Counted from the stretch's first letter, positions 6,318 through 13,496 are shown. The stretch: 18,290 nt of DNA from CAYQDF01 sp964416175 (GCA_964416175.1 CAYQDF010000059.1:1-18290); one strand, 5' to 3'. The notes: generated by a model from the sequence alone, not told the origin. Program-made: numbers and translations.

Positions 6318-7961
6318 CTACGACACCCTGTTGATGGTCACAAAAACCATCGGCCGACGTTTCGTCTCGTTGTAGAAGAAAGCCTTGATGGTCTGCTCGA
6401 TATCCATTTGCAGGTTGCCATTGCCGCTGGCGACCGCTTCTGTGATGCGCCGGCGAGCTACCGCCAGGAGGTCTTCGGCGTCGCGGTGGTAAACGAAGCC
6501 GCGCGTCAGGATCTCCGGTTCTTCGATTAACTTCCCCGTGCTTTTCTCCACGAGCAGACTGATGACGACGATCCCGTCGCGGGCCAGGGCTTCCCGCTCG
6601 CGCACGACGCTCGGACCGACCTCGCCAACTTGAGCTCCATCCACAAAGACATAGCCGCCCGGTACGCGCTCCCCCAGCTTCATCTCCCCGTTCTCGAACT
6701 CAACCACCTGCCCATTTTCCACGACGGCGATGTTCTCCGCCGGGATGCCGACGTCCACAGCCAGGGCAGCGTGCTGTTTCAAGTGCCGCAGCTCCCCGTG
6801 AATCGGGATAAAGTATTTCGGTTTCACCAGGTGGAGCAGGAGCTTCATCTCTTCCTGGCTGGCATGCCCGGATACGTGCACGGGAGCAATGGATTCGTAG
6901 ATGACGTTTGCCCCTCTACGGAACAGGCGGTTGATGGTGCGGTATACGCTCTCCTCGTTGCCCGGAATTGGGTGAGAAGAAAGGACGACCGTGTCCCCCG
7001 GGATAATGTCGAAATGGCGGTTCGTGCCAGTGGACAGGCGTCCCATGATCGAAGAAGGCTCGCCCTGCGTCCCGGTGGACATCAGGACGACCTGCCGAGG
7101 TTCCATGCGCAAAGCCTGTTCGATCGTCACGATCCGGTCCTCCGCTATATCCAGGTAGCCCAGCTTGCGTGCCATTTTGGCGTTTTCGACCATGCTGGAG
7201 CCAACGAACGCCATCTTTCGCCCATGCCGCTCCGCCGCGTTGGCGACCTGCTGCATCCTCGAGATCAAAGAGGCGAAACTGGCGATGATGATTCTCCCGG
7301 AGGCAGCCCGGAAGACCTGGTCGAATGCCGGGTCGATCACCCGCTCGGAGGGGGTCCAGCCGGGCTTGTCGGAATTGGTCGAATCGGAGAGCAAGGCCAG
7401 CACGCCGCGTCCTGAAAACTCGCCCAGTTTGGCGTAATCCGTCGCCCATCCATCCACCGGGGTGTGGTCGAATTTGTAATCCCCAGAGTGGACCACCAGC
7501 CCCGCCGGGGTCGTGATCCCCAGGCCAACGCCATCCGGGATGGAATGACAGACGTGGAAGAATTCCACCTTGAACGGGCCAATGTTGACCAGGTCGCCAG
7601 CCTGGACGGTGTTCAAGGTGATCCCATCCAGTTTGCGGCCGCGCAACAGTTTCACTTCCAGCAGCCCGCGCGTCAGCAGCGTGGCATAGATTGGCGCGTG
7701 GATCTCCTCAATTACGTGGCGGATGGCTCCAGTATGGTCCTCGTGACCGTGAGTGATCACGATCCCGCGCACCAGGTGGCCCTTATTTTTCAAATAATTG
7801 AAGTCGGGGATGATGTAATCGATCCCCAACATGTCGTTCTCGGGGAACATGATGCCTGTATCTACGATCAGGATGTTTTCCCCGTATTCGTAAGCCATCA
7901 TGTTCTTGCCGACTTCCCCCAACCCCCCCAGGGGGACAATGCGAAGCTTCTTCGTACTCAT
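6318..7961 (-). CDS. rnj: Ribonuclease J
   Basis: This is a metallo-beta-lactamase/beta-CASP ribonuclease of about 547 residues, with 5'-to-3' exonuclease and endonuclease activity in mRNA decay and rRNA maturation. Motifs counted from the ATG at 7961 include PLGGLGEVGKNM (11-21), the zinc motif HGHEDH (71-76), HSGDYKFDHTPVDG, SDSTNSDKPGWTPSE, the beta-CASP segment MSTGTQGEPSSIMGRLSTG, HVSGHASQEEMKLLLHLVKPKYFIPIHGE, and a C-terminal domain ending in FYNETKRRPMVFVTINRVS. Length equals typical RNase J1/J2. The start is uncertain. ATG 7961 gives the usual N-terminus; ATG 7979 has a better-placed AGAAGG; ATG 8003 is the longest. About 400 bases upstream there is a strong promoter with a terminator-like hairpin between, so expression may be controlled in the leader. 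It converges with pcm. Confidence 0.95.
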   Translation of the reverse strand: MSTKKLRIVPLGGLGEVGKNMMAYEYGENILIVDTGIMFPENDMLGIDYIIPDFNYLKNKGHLVRGIVITHGHEDHTGAIRHVIEEIHAPIYATLLTRGLLEVKLLRGRKLDGITLNTVQAGDLVNIGPFKVEFFHVCHSIPDGVGLGITTPAGLVVHSGDYKFDHTPVDGWATDYAKLGEFSGRGVLALLSDSTNSDKPGWTPSERVIDPAFDQVFRAASGRIIIASFASLISRMQQVANAAERHGRKMAFVGSSMVENAKMARKLGYLDIAEDRIVTIEQALRMEPRQVVLMSTGTQGEPSSIMGRLSTGTNRHFDIIPGDTVVLSSHPIPGNEESVYRTINRLFRRGANVIYESIAPVHVSGHASQEEMKLLLHLVKPKYFIPIHGELRHLKQHAALAVDVGIPAENIAVVENGQVVEFENGEMKLGERVPGGYVFVDGAQVGEVGPSVVREREALARDGIVVISLLVEKSTGKLIEEPEILTRGFVYHRDAEDLLAVARRRITEAVASGNGNLQMDIEQTIKAFFYNETKRRPMVFVTINRVS

Positions 7962-8045
7962 ACTTTCAGTTATCCTCATCCAACCAGGCCTTCTGTCGGC
8001 CATGTCAGGAAGCCAGGAAAACAGCAGGCGGTTGTGAATTGTTTA

Positions 8046-8135
8046 GAAGCTATCTCAAAAATAATGGGAGGGTGGTGTTTTTCAGCAGCGGAGCTGCGGA
8101 ACAACACCACAACAACCCATTTTTGAGAGAACCTC
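8046..8135. repeat. MITE-like inverted-repeat element (90 bp)
   Basis: The ends are 17-base inverted repeats (8046-8062 and 8119-8135) identical at 14 positions; each contains CTCAAAAAT. They are flanked by TA on both sides (8044-8045 and 8136-8137), compatible with a two-base target duplication. A second pair of arms, GTGGTGTT (8072-8079) and AACACCAC (8103-8110), and an inner GCAGC/GCTGC hairpin make the whole element foldable into one long stem. The end sequence resembles IS5-superfamily termini. There is no transposase. It sits in the presumed leader of RNase J, so it could alternatively be a structured RNA element; only copy number elsewhere in the genome can decide. Confidence 0.5.
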
Positions 8136-8230
8136 TAGATTATTTTTTCTTTCGGTCAACTTACCCGATTGTGGGGCCGGATCCTCGATATTCTTATCCA
8201 ACTCACACTGTGGGCGGATTGTAATCGTTT

Positions 8231-8267
8231 AAAGAAACAAGCCCCATCGGGTGAGACCAGCCGGGGC
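8231..8267 (-). terminator. Terminator-like hairpin upstream of rnj
   Basis: On the minus strand GCCCC (8267-8263) pairs with GGGGC (8245-8241). An inner GGT-CTC-ACC stem-loop sits across a partly paired internal loop, and TTGTTTCTTT (8240-8231) follows. The stem is only moderate but the T-rich tail fits intrinsic termination. It lies about 125 bases downstream of the strong minus-strand promoter at 8398-8426. Confidence 0.45.
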
Positions 8268-8391
8268 AAATGCTTTTATCCGATATCCACAAATATATAA
8301 GATTTATTTTGGACTGCACCCCAACATCTATATGAGGCTTCGGCATTCATAAGCAGGCCACTGACCCGGCCGGCCGTTGATCTCGATCGTT
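8231..8391 (-). ncRNA. Candidate ~160-nt small RNA or regulatory leader of rnj
   Basis: A near-consensus promoter predicts a start near 8391, and the terminator-like hairpin ends near 8231, defining a transcript of about 160 nt with no coding potential. The promoter-proximal CCGGCCGGG (8373-8365) can pair with CCCGGCTGG (8265-8257; one G-U), a helix that would also use the 5' arm of the terminator. Two readings are possible: a closed, 5'/3'-paired stable RNA of 6S-like size, or an antiterminator/terminator leader controlling the RNase J gene 230-270 bases further on. I recognise no known riboswitch, tmRNA, SRP RNA or RNase P signature. Inference only. Confidence 0.35.
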
Positions 8392-8397
8392 GGTTTC

Positions 8398-8426
8398 ATT
8401 GTAGCACGGGGAACCCTCTTTGTCAA
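8398..8426 (-). promoter_or_regulatory. Near-consensus sigma-70-type promoter upstream of rnj
   Basis: Minus-strand TTGACA (8426-8421) and TACAAT (8403-8398) are exactly 17 bp apart, the best-matching promoter in the window. It points toward RNase J, starts only about 70 bases beyond the groEL terminator, and is about 430 bases from the rnj start. Confidence 0.7.
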
Positions 8427-8497
8427 AGTGAATATCTGGGATCCTATGGTGATACGCTGGGAAGGTATGGTTTCGATTTTCGAAAGAACCGCAGAGA

Positions 8498-8537
8498 AAA
8501 AGGCTTCGGAAGCTTATCCAGCCTTCCGAAGCCTTTT
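8498..8537. terminator. Bidirectional intrinsic terminator after groEL
   Basis: A perfect 15-bp inverted repeat (8498-8512 with 8523-8537), rich in GGCTTCGGAAG and its complement, has a 10-base loop. It is flanked by a T-run on each strand: TTTTCTTTT on plus and TTTTTCTCT on minus. It lies 30 bases past the groEL stop and closes the groESL transcript, insulating the next promoter. Confidence 0.9.
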
Positions 8538-8566
8538 CTTTTCTAAGTGTATGATCCGGTGCCGGT

Positions 8567-10198
8567 CTAATATTCAGGCATGGGAGGTGCGGCCGGTTTT
8601 TCTTTCTCCGGCACCTCGGTGATCAGGGCCTCGGTCGTCAGGATCATGGCCGCGATGGAAGCTGCGTTCTCCAGCGCGCCGCGGGTGACTTTGGCCGGGT
8701 CGATCACGCCGTCTTTGACCATGTCGACGTACTGTTCCGAGAGCACATTGTAACCAATGTTGTGGTTCTTCTTGCTCTTCTGCTCCCGGCGGACCGATTC
8801 CAGGATCACAGAGCCGTCTTTGCCGGCGTTTTCTGCGATCTTGCGCAGAGGAACTTCCAGGGCTTTGCGGACGATATTGACTCCGACCTGGGCGTCCTCA
8901 TTCTGCATCTTCAGCGAATCGATGGCAGACATGGCGTTGATCAACGCCACGCCGCCGCCTGGAACGATGCCGTCTTCGACTGCCGCGCGGGTTGCTGAGA
9001 GGGCGTCTTCAACGCGGTGCTTCTTTTCCTTGAGCTCGGTCTCGGTGGCTGCGCCGACGCGGATGATCGCCACGCCGCCGGACAGCTTGGCCAGGCGCTC
9101 CTGCAGCTTCTCCCGATCGTAATCGCTGGTGCTTTTCTCGATCTCGACCCGGATCTGCTCGATGCGGCCCTTGATCTGAGAGGTATCGCCCTTGCCGCCG
9201 ATGATCGTTGTGTCGTCCTTGGTGACGACGACCTTCTCAGCCCGGCCCAGGTCCTGGAGGGTGGTGGTCTCCAGCTTGCGGCCAGTCTCCTCGGAGATGA
9301 CCGTGGCGCCAGTCAGGATAGCGATATCTCCAAGCATCGCCTTCCGCCGATCGCCGAATCCGGGAGCTTTCACAGCCACAACATTGAGCATGCCGCGCAG
9401 TTTGTTCAGCACCAGGGTCGCCAGCGCTTCACCGTCCACGTCTTCGGCGATGATCACCAGCTCGCGCTTGCCGACCTGGACCAGTTTCTCCAGGACGGGG
9501 ACGATATCAGTGGCGGCGGAGATCTTCTTGTCGTGCACCAGGATGTACGGGTCTTCGATGGCAGCTTCCATCGCCTCGGGGTTGGTGATGAAGTACGAGG
9601 AGATATAGCCCCGGTCGAACTGCATACCTTCGACGTATTCGGTCTCGAACTCCAGACCTTTGGATTCTTCGACCGTGATCACGCCATCCTTGCCGACCTT
9701 GTCCATCACATCAGCAATCAATTCGCCGATCGCCCGGTCCTGGGCCGAGATCGAGGCCACATTGGCGATCTCTTCCTTCGTTGTCACTTCGATGGCCTGG
9801 TCGCTGATCTTCTCAGCCACTGCTTTGGTGGCAGCTTCGATCCCCCACTTGAGCAGCATTGGGTTGAAACCCGCAGCCAGGTTCTTCATCCCTTCGGATA
9901 CGATGGAGTGCGCCAGCACGGTTGAGGTGGTCGTGCCATCACCGGCGATGTCGTTGGTCTTGGTGGCCGCCTCCTTGAGCAGCTGAGCGCCCATGTTCTC
10001 AAAGGGGTCTTCCAGTTCGATTTCTTTGGCGACCGAAACGCCATCATGGGTGATGGTGGGAGAGCCAAACTTCCGATCGACCGCAACGTTGCGGCCTTTC
10101 GGCCCCAGGGTGGTGACGACTGCGGTCGCCAGGATATCCATACCGTGCTGCAATTTGCGGCGGGCATCTTCTGAGAATACTAGTTGTTTTGCAGGCAT
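8567..10198 (-). CDS. groEL: Chaperonin GroEL (Hsp60)
   Basis: The 543-residue product is a full-length group I chaperonin, the ATP-driven double-ring folding machine of the cytoplasm. It shows LGPKGRNVAVDRKFGSPTITHDGVSVAKEIEL (N-terminal equatorial), GDGTTTSTVLAHSI (nucleotide site with the conserved Asp), the apical domain with YISSYFITNPEAMEA and KAPGFGDRRKAMLGDIAILTG, and the C-terminal equatorial RVEDALSATRAAVEDGIVPGGG. The C-terminus is EKEKPAAPPMPEY and lacks the Gly-Gly-Met repeats that fill the cavity of the E. coli protein. AAGGAGC lies 8 bases before the ATG. It is 39 bases after groES, shares its promoter and CIRCE operator, and ends at a strong terminator. Confidence 0.99.
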   Translation of the reverse strand: MPAKQLVFSEDARRKLQHGMDILATAVVTTLGPKGRNVAVDRKFGSPTITHDGVSVAKEIELEDPFENMGAQLLKEAATKTNDIAGDGTTTSTVLAHSIVSEGMKNLAAGFNPMLLKWGIEAATKAVAEKISDQAIEVTTKEEIANVASISAQDRAIGELIADVMDKVGKDGVITVEESKGLEFETEYVEGMQFDRGYISSYFITNPEAMEAAIEDPYILVHDKKISAATDIVPVLEKLVQVGKRELVIIAEDVDGEALATLVLNKLRGMLNVVAVKAPGFGDRRKAMLGDIAILTGATVISEETGRKLETTTLQDLGRAEKVVVTKDDTTIIGGKGDTSQIKGRIEQIRVEIEKSTSDYDREKLQERLAKLSGGVAIIRVGAATETELKEKKHRVEDALSATRAAVEDGIVPGGGVALINAMSAIDSLKMQNEDAQVGVNIVRKALEVPLRKIAENAGKDGSVILESVRREQKSKKNHNIGYNVLSEQYVDMVKDGVIDPAKVTRGALENAASIAAMILTTEALITEVPEKEKPAAPPMPEY

Positions 10199-10237
10199 AG
10201 ACTCGTGCTCCTTTTTTGTGTAAGATGATTTCGAGAT

Positions 10238-10531
10238 TTACTCAAGGATGGCTAACAGGTCACTTTCCCTCAGGATGAGCAGCTTCTTGCCATCCATCTT
10301 GATCTCCGTGCCAGAGTATTTAGCGAACAGCACGGAGTCCCCTTCCTTTACCTCCATGGGGATGCGTTTGCCGCTGTCATCCCGGTCTCCCGGGCCGACT
10401 GCCAGGACTTTCCCTTTCTGGGGTTTCTCCTTTGCCGTCTCCGGCAAGACGATACCGCCAGCGGTGACTTCTTCCTGCTCGATAGGTTCGACCACCACGC
10501 GGTTGCCCAAGGGTTTGATGGAAATCGACAT
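10238..10531 (-). CDS. groES: Co-chaperonin GroES (Hsp10)
   Basis: The 97-residue product is the lid of the GroEL cage. It begins MSISIKPLGNRVVVEPIEQEE, carries the mobile loop TAGGIVLPETAKEKPQKGKV with the hydrophobic IVL that docks on GroEL, and has the later segment EVKEGDSVLFAKYSGTEIKMDGKKLLILRESDLLAI. Length matches the family. AAGGAGG (10543-10537) lies 5 bases before the ATG. It is the first gene of groES-groEL, with a 5' leader of about 88 nt that contains a perfect CIRCE operator directly after the transcription start, so HrcA repression released by heat stress is the expected control. Confidence 0.98.
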   Translation of the reverse strand: MSISIKPLGNRVVVEPIEQEEVTAGGIVLPETAKEKPQKGKVLAVGPGDRDDSGKRIPMEVKEGDSVLFAKYSGTEIKMDGKKLLILRESDLLAILE

Positions 10532-10587
10532 ACTTGCCTCCTTTTATAGAGTGTGATTGATTTGTGAACAGGTTACAAGCAACCAAG

Positions 10588-10614
10588 TTAGCACTCAAAG
10601 CCTTAGAGTGCTAA
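10588..10614. promoter_or_regulatory. CIRCE operator of groESL
   Basis: This is a perfect TTAGCACTC-N9-GAGTGCTAA inverted repeat, the binding site of the HrcA repressor. It begins about 5 bases after the predicted groESL transcription start. The cognate hrcA is in this window. Confidence 0.97.
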
Positions 10615-10625
10615 CTGGCTGGGGG

Positions 10626-10654
10626 ATCATACCCAATTTTTTCTTTCGCGTCAA
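10626..10654 (-). promoter_or_regulatory. groESL promoter
   Basis: Minus-strand TTGACG (10654-10649) and TATGAT (10631-10626) are separated by 17 bp; the start is near 10619, just ahead of CIRCE. The same TTGACG-N17 layout precedes hrcA. Confidence 0.8.
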
Positions 10655-10655
10655 G

Positions 10656-10674
10656 AGGAATTTTGAAAATTCCT
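10656..10674. repeat. 19-bp palindrome abutting the groESL -35 box
   Basis: AGGAATTTT and AAAATTCCT are perfect 9-bp arms around one central G, ending 1 base upstream of the -35 hexamer. No T-run follows, so it is not an obvious terminator. It could be an activator or second repressor site, or act as an AT-rich UP element. Confidence 0.5.
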
Positions 10675-10730
10675 TTCGAAATCTCCGCTATCCAGCTGAC
10701 CAGCTGTTCTTTTCTGAATGCGCTGGCCCG

Positions 10731-12119
10731 TTATCTGTCGTCCATCATCTCCGGTTCGGTTGGCTCTGGAGTGCTCCTGGGCAGGTCCCCCCTCGCTACC
10801 AGATTGCAGATTGCCTCGTTCTCAGCAATGATGGCGTTGAAGATCTCATCCTCCGGGTATTTTGCCCGGACTTCCTCCTGGACATCCAGCGCTTCGGGGC
10901 AAAAATTCTGGTCCGGGCGGCTGAGGGCGGCCAGGACTGAGGCGTATTGCAGGTAATAAAACGCCACGTTCCCAGAAGTCAGCGGGAGGCCGACCACATC
11001 CACGCTGTTTTCCTCGCCCAACAGCTCCTGAGCGGTCAGGTTTTCTTCCGCGCTGCAGCCGCGCACGGCGCATTTGAAAGCGATCTGGGCGCCCTCGAAG
11101 TTGCGCGCCTTCATGTAGATCGACGCCAGCTGTCCATAGGTGTTGGCGTTGGACGGGTTGAAGGTCAGCGCTTTCTCGGCGTTGAGCGAGGCGGCGAAGA
11201 ATTCGCCATCGCGGGTGTACGTCTTGGCGATCTCGATATAAGGCACCGGATCCTTGATGCCGAGGGTCTCGTTGATCTGCGCGGCTTTTTCGAACTCTTC
11301 CAGGGCGCGGTTGTAGACCTCGAGGCTGAGATAGTTGCGTCCGATGAAGATGTACAAGAATGTCAGGTTCGGGTTGATTGCTGCTGCCGCCTGGTAGCTC
11401 TCGATCGCGTTGCGATATTGTCCGAGCGATTCCCAGACATAGCCGTATACGCGCTGAACGTCCATCGAATTAGGGTCAATGGCAACGGCCTGTTCGATGG
11501 TTTCCTGGGCTTGCGCCCATTTCTGCTGGTCGACCAGGATCTCGGCAAAGAAGGCCAGCGCCAGGGCGTTTTGGCTGTCGAGTTGCAGGGCGCGCACTGC
11601 TGCGGCTTCAGCCTCATTCAGGCGGGTCTGCACTTCCGCCGGAGGCACCAGGGGATTCGCAACATACCAGTCCAGCACGAAGGAGTGAATAGCGTGGATT
11701 TCGGAGCTGTCTGGGTTTAAGGCGAGCGCCTGTTCGATCGAATCAAGCGCCTCTTGCAGGCGGTTATAGCGTTCTTCATCCGTACTCAGCAGGCTGGAGG
11801 AATATGTCTGGATGCGGGCGAGCTCCGCCCAGGTATTCGCATTCCCGGGCTCCACCGTGACGGCCTGCCGGTACGCAGCGATCGCCCCTTCCAGATCGCC
11901 GGCCGCGAACTGCGCTTCGCCTTCCAGGACATACGAGTTGGCGGTGCGAGTGGGTGTGGGTGTGGGAAGGAAGAGCGGTTTGACCTGGCCGCGATCGATC
12001 TGTTGCAGATACCAGACCCCGGCCAGGATCAGGACGATCCACACCAGCAGACGGTAGGGATTGACCGCCCGTTTGACCGGGCGGAAGTGGGGTCTTTCCC
12101 CGGTGATGTCGCGGTTCAT
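10731..12119 (-). CDS. Membrane-anchored TPR protein (paralogue 2)
   Basis: With the ATG at 12119 the product is 462 residues. A short basic N-terminus is followed by one membrane helix at about 22-40 (LLVWIVLILAGVWYL), a stalk LFLPTPTPTR (50-58), and then TPR motifs across most of the protein, e.g. AAGDLEGAIAAYRQAVTVEPGNANTW, AQETIEQAVAIDPNSMDVQRVYGYVWESLGQYRNAIESYQAAAAINPN and AASLNAEKALTFNPSNANTYGQLASIYMKARNFEGAQIAF. The positive residues before the helix predict the TPR domain on the outside. An upstream in-frame start at 12209 is rejected: the chosen ATG overlaps the previous gene's stop as ATGA (12116-12119), the usual coupled arrangement. The function is a protein-binding scaffold of unknown partner. 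It is paralogous to the gene before it. Confidence 0.85.
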   Translation of the reverse strand: MNRDITGERPHFRPVKRAVNPYRLLVWIVLILAGVWYLQQIDRGQVKPLFLPTPTPTRTANSYVLEGEAQFAAGDLEGAIAAYRQAVTVEPGNANTWAELARIQTYSSSLLSTDEERYNRLQEALDSIEQALALNPDSSEIHAIHSFVLDWYVANPLVPPAEVQTRLNEAEAAAVRALQLDSQNALALAFFAEILVDQQKWAQAQETIEQAVAIDPNSMDVQRVYGYVWESLGQYRNAIESYQAAAAINPNLTFLYIFIGRNYLSLEVYNRALEEFEKAAQINETLGIKDPVPYIEIAKTYTRDGEFFAASLNAEKALTFNPSNANTYGQLASIYMKARNFEGAQIAFKCAVRGCSAEENLTAQELLGEENSVDVVGLPLTSGNVAFYYLQYASVLAALSRPDQNFCPEALDVQEEVRAKYPEDEIFNAIIAENEAICNLVARGDLPRSTPEPTEPEMMDDR

Positions 12120-13405
12120 GGCTGTTCCGTAGGTGCGACAGTCTCCGCCGCTTCCGGTGTTTCTGCGCCCTCCGCTCCGGTCGGGATTTCTTCCAGGCCT
12201 TCCTGGCAAAGGATCAGGCCCTGCTCGGCGTTGTAAGTGTTTATCTCGTCGTCCGAGACCCCGTTGAGGATCGCCCGAAAGATGGGCACTGCCTCCGCGC
12301 AGCGGTTCAGCTTTGCCAGCGCCAGCCCGTAAATGGCATAATACTCGGCGACGCTCCCGTAATCCAGCGGCAAACCTTCCACGATCGTCCCATCTTTGAG
12401 TGTGCCGCCATGGATCGCCAGGCTGAATTCCTGGATCGCATCGCCCAGCTGGTTGTTTTTATAATACATGACGCCCAGGTTCCCGTGCAGGCGGGGATTG
12501 CCCGGATCGGTCCTGACTGCCTGGTCGGCGTACTGGACCGACTGGCTGAAGTCACCTACCGTGGCGTAGGTGCGCGAGATCTCGAACGGCGCCTGGGCAT
12601 CCTGGGGATAGAGGGCATAGGCCTGCAGGTACGCCTGCACCGCCTGGTCGTATTCCCCCAGGTAGTGGTAGTTGGAGCCAAGCGCCAGGTGCAGGTCGGC
12701 GATCTTGTCGTTGATCGCCAGCGCCGCCTGGTACTCCTGGACGGCTTCCGCGAAGTTGCCAGTGTTCCACAGTACGTAGCCGCGGGCGCGGTGGGATTCC
12801 AAAAGACTCGGATCGAGATCCAGCGCCGTGCGAGATTCCTCGGCCGCCCGCTCAATGGCGTTGATGTCCCCCTGACCGGCGAGGGCTTTGTCGATCAAGA
12901 TCTCTGCATACACGGCGTGCGCCAGGGCGCTGTTCGGGTCCAGTTCCAGGGCGGTTTTCACGGATGCTTCGGCCTGAGTAAAATCTCCCAGGAAATCCAG
13001 CGCCCAGGCCTTGAGGCAGTGCGCCGCGGGGTTGTTGTTGTTCAGGATCAACGCCCGCTCGGCGCTCTCCAGGGCATCCGCATACTGCGCGGCGTAGAGC
13101 TGCGCCCGCGCCATCGAAAGGTAGACTGCCGGGTTGTCCGGATTTACCTGCACCGCCTGCTGGTAGGCCGCTATTGCCTGGATGAATTTCCCTGACTCGA
13201 AAAGGTCGTCGGCTTCGCTGATGTACGACTCGGGATCGCGAGTTGGCGTGGGTGTTGGGATGAAAAGGGGTGGCGTGGCGGGCACGACGATCTGGTTCAC
13301 GTACAACGCCCCGCCAATCAGGAGGAGCAGAAGGGCGATCCGCCAGGGGCTGCCGCTCTGTCTTCGCCTGCGGGTCATGTGCCACTTGCTGCCGCGCAGA
13401 TACAT
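12116..13405 (-). CDS. Membrane-anchored TPR protein (paralogue 1)
   Basis: This 429-residue protein has a basic N-terminus (TRRRRQ), one membrane helix at about 22-41 and the stalk LFIPTPTPTR (47-56). TPR units follow nearly to the end, e.g. ESGKFIQAIAAYQQAVQVNPDNPAVYLSMARAQLYAAQYADALESAERALILNNNNPAAH and TGNFAEAVQEYQAALAINDKIADLHLALGSNYHYLGEYDQAVQAY. A Thr/Glu/Pro tail ends the protein. The positive-inside rule places the repeats outside the cytoplasm. The ATG at 13405 is supported by a promoter whose -10 box ends 6 bases before it; an alternative ATG at 13378 exists. It shares stalk and first-repeat wording with the next gene (ATGA overlap), so the pair looks like a tandem duplication. Function unknown. 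Confidence 0.85.
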   Translation of the reverse strand: MYLRGSKWHMTRRRRQSGSPWRIALLLLLIGGALYVNQIVVPATPPLFIPTPTPTRDPESYISEADDLFESGKFIQAIAAYQQAVQVNPDNPAVYLSMARAQLYAAQYADALESAERALILNNNNPAAHCLKAWALDFLGDFTQAEASVKTALELDPNSALAHAVYAEILIDKALAGQGDINAIERAAEESRTALDLDPSLLESHRARGYVLWNTGNFAEAVQEYQAALAINDKIADLHLALGSNYHYLGEYDQAVQAYLQAYALYPQDAQAPFEISRTYATVGDFSQSVQYADQAVRTDPGNPRLHGNLGVMYYKNNQLGDAIQEFSLAIHGGTLKDGTIVEGLPLDYGSVAEYYAIYGLALAKLNRCAEAVPIFRAILNGVSDDEINTYNAEQGLILCQEGLEEIPTGAEGAETPEAAETVAPTEQP

Positions 13406-13411
13406 GCTTTC

Positions 13412-13441
13412 ATATTACCATTTTCGTAGACGGAGCGTCAA
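13412..13441 (-). promoter_or_regulatory. Promoter of the TPR gene pair
   Basis: Minus-strand TTGACG (13441-13436) and TAATAT (13417-13412) are 18 bp apart. The predicted start coincides with the A of the ATG at 13405, implying a leaderless mRNA. Confidence 0.6.
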
Positions 13442-13467
13442 GCCTGCAGCAGGGCTTTCGGACTGCC

Positions 13468-13496
13468 TTGCCAATCCCCCCTCTCCCGGCTAGAAT
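13468..13496 (+). promoter_or_regulatory. trmD promoter
   Basis: TTGCCA (13468-13473; 5 of 6) and TAGAAT (13491-13496; 5 of 6) have 17-bp spacing. The predicted start is at 13503, the first base of the trmD ATG, so a leaderless mRNA is expected. It lies back to back with the TPR promoter. Confidence 0.65.

Larger units (their letters stand above)
7962..8566. other. Gene-free interval between rnj and groEL
   Basis: No credible protein gene lies in this roughly 600-base stretch. It contains, from left to right, the possible 5' extension of rnj (7962-8003), the MITE-like repeat (8046-8135), about 95 bases of AT-rich sequence in which I see nothing definite, the terminator-like hairpin, the candidate RNA, the near-consensus promoter, and the groEL terminator. 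The interval is visibly more AT-rich than the flanking genes. Confidence 0.7.

Noticed and set aside
6262..6321. GTAGGG/CCCTAC inverted repeat between pcm and rnj
   Set aside because: The loop is about 48 bases and there is no T-run, so it is not a credible convergent terminator.
6630..7415. Long plus-strand open frame (261 codons) opposite RNase J
   Set aside because: It is the complementary shadow of a clearly conserved gene, with no family resemblance or start signal.
8039..8224. Plus-strand open frame of 61 codons across the MITE-like repeat
   Set aside because: It is composed mainly of the inverted repeat and has no start signal.
8241..8375. Cobalamin riboswitch on the plus strand (GGCCACTG resembles a B12 box)
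   Set aside because: The other conserved blocks are missing or in the wrong order, and no plus-strand gene lies downstream.
8377..8622. Plus-strand open frame of 81 codons between rnj and groEL
   Set aside because: It runs through the bidirectional terminator and into the groEL 3' end, with no Shine-Dalgarno or family match.
9017..9925. Long plus-strand open frame (302 codons) opposite groEL
   Set aside because: It is antisense to conserved groEL; its length reflects codon bias, and the protein is Asp/His/Leu-rich nonsense.
12120..12209. Longer N-terminus for TPR paralogue 2 starting at 12209
   Set aside because: The extra 30 residues are Arg/Gly-rich, lie entirely inside the previous gene, and lack a start signal; the ATGA overlap at 12116-12119 is the better start.
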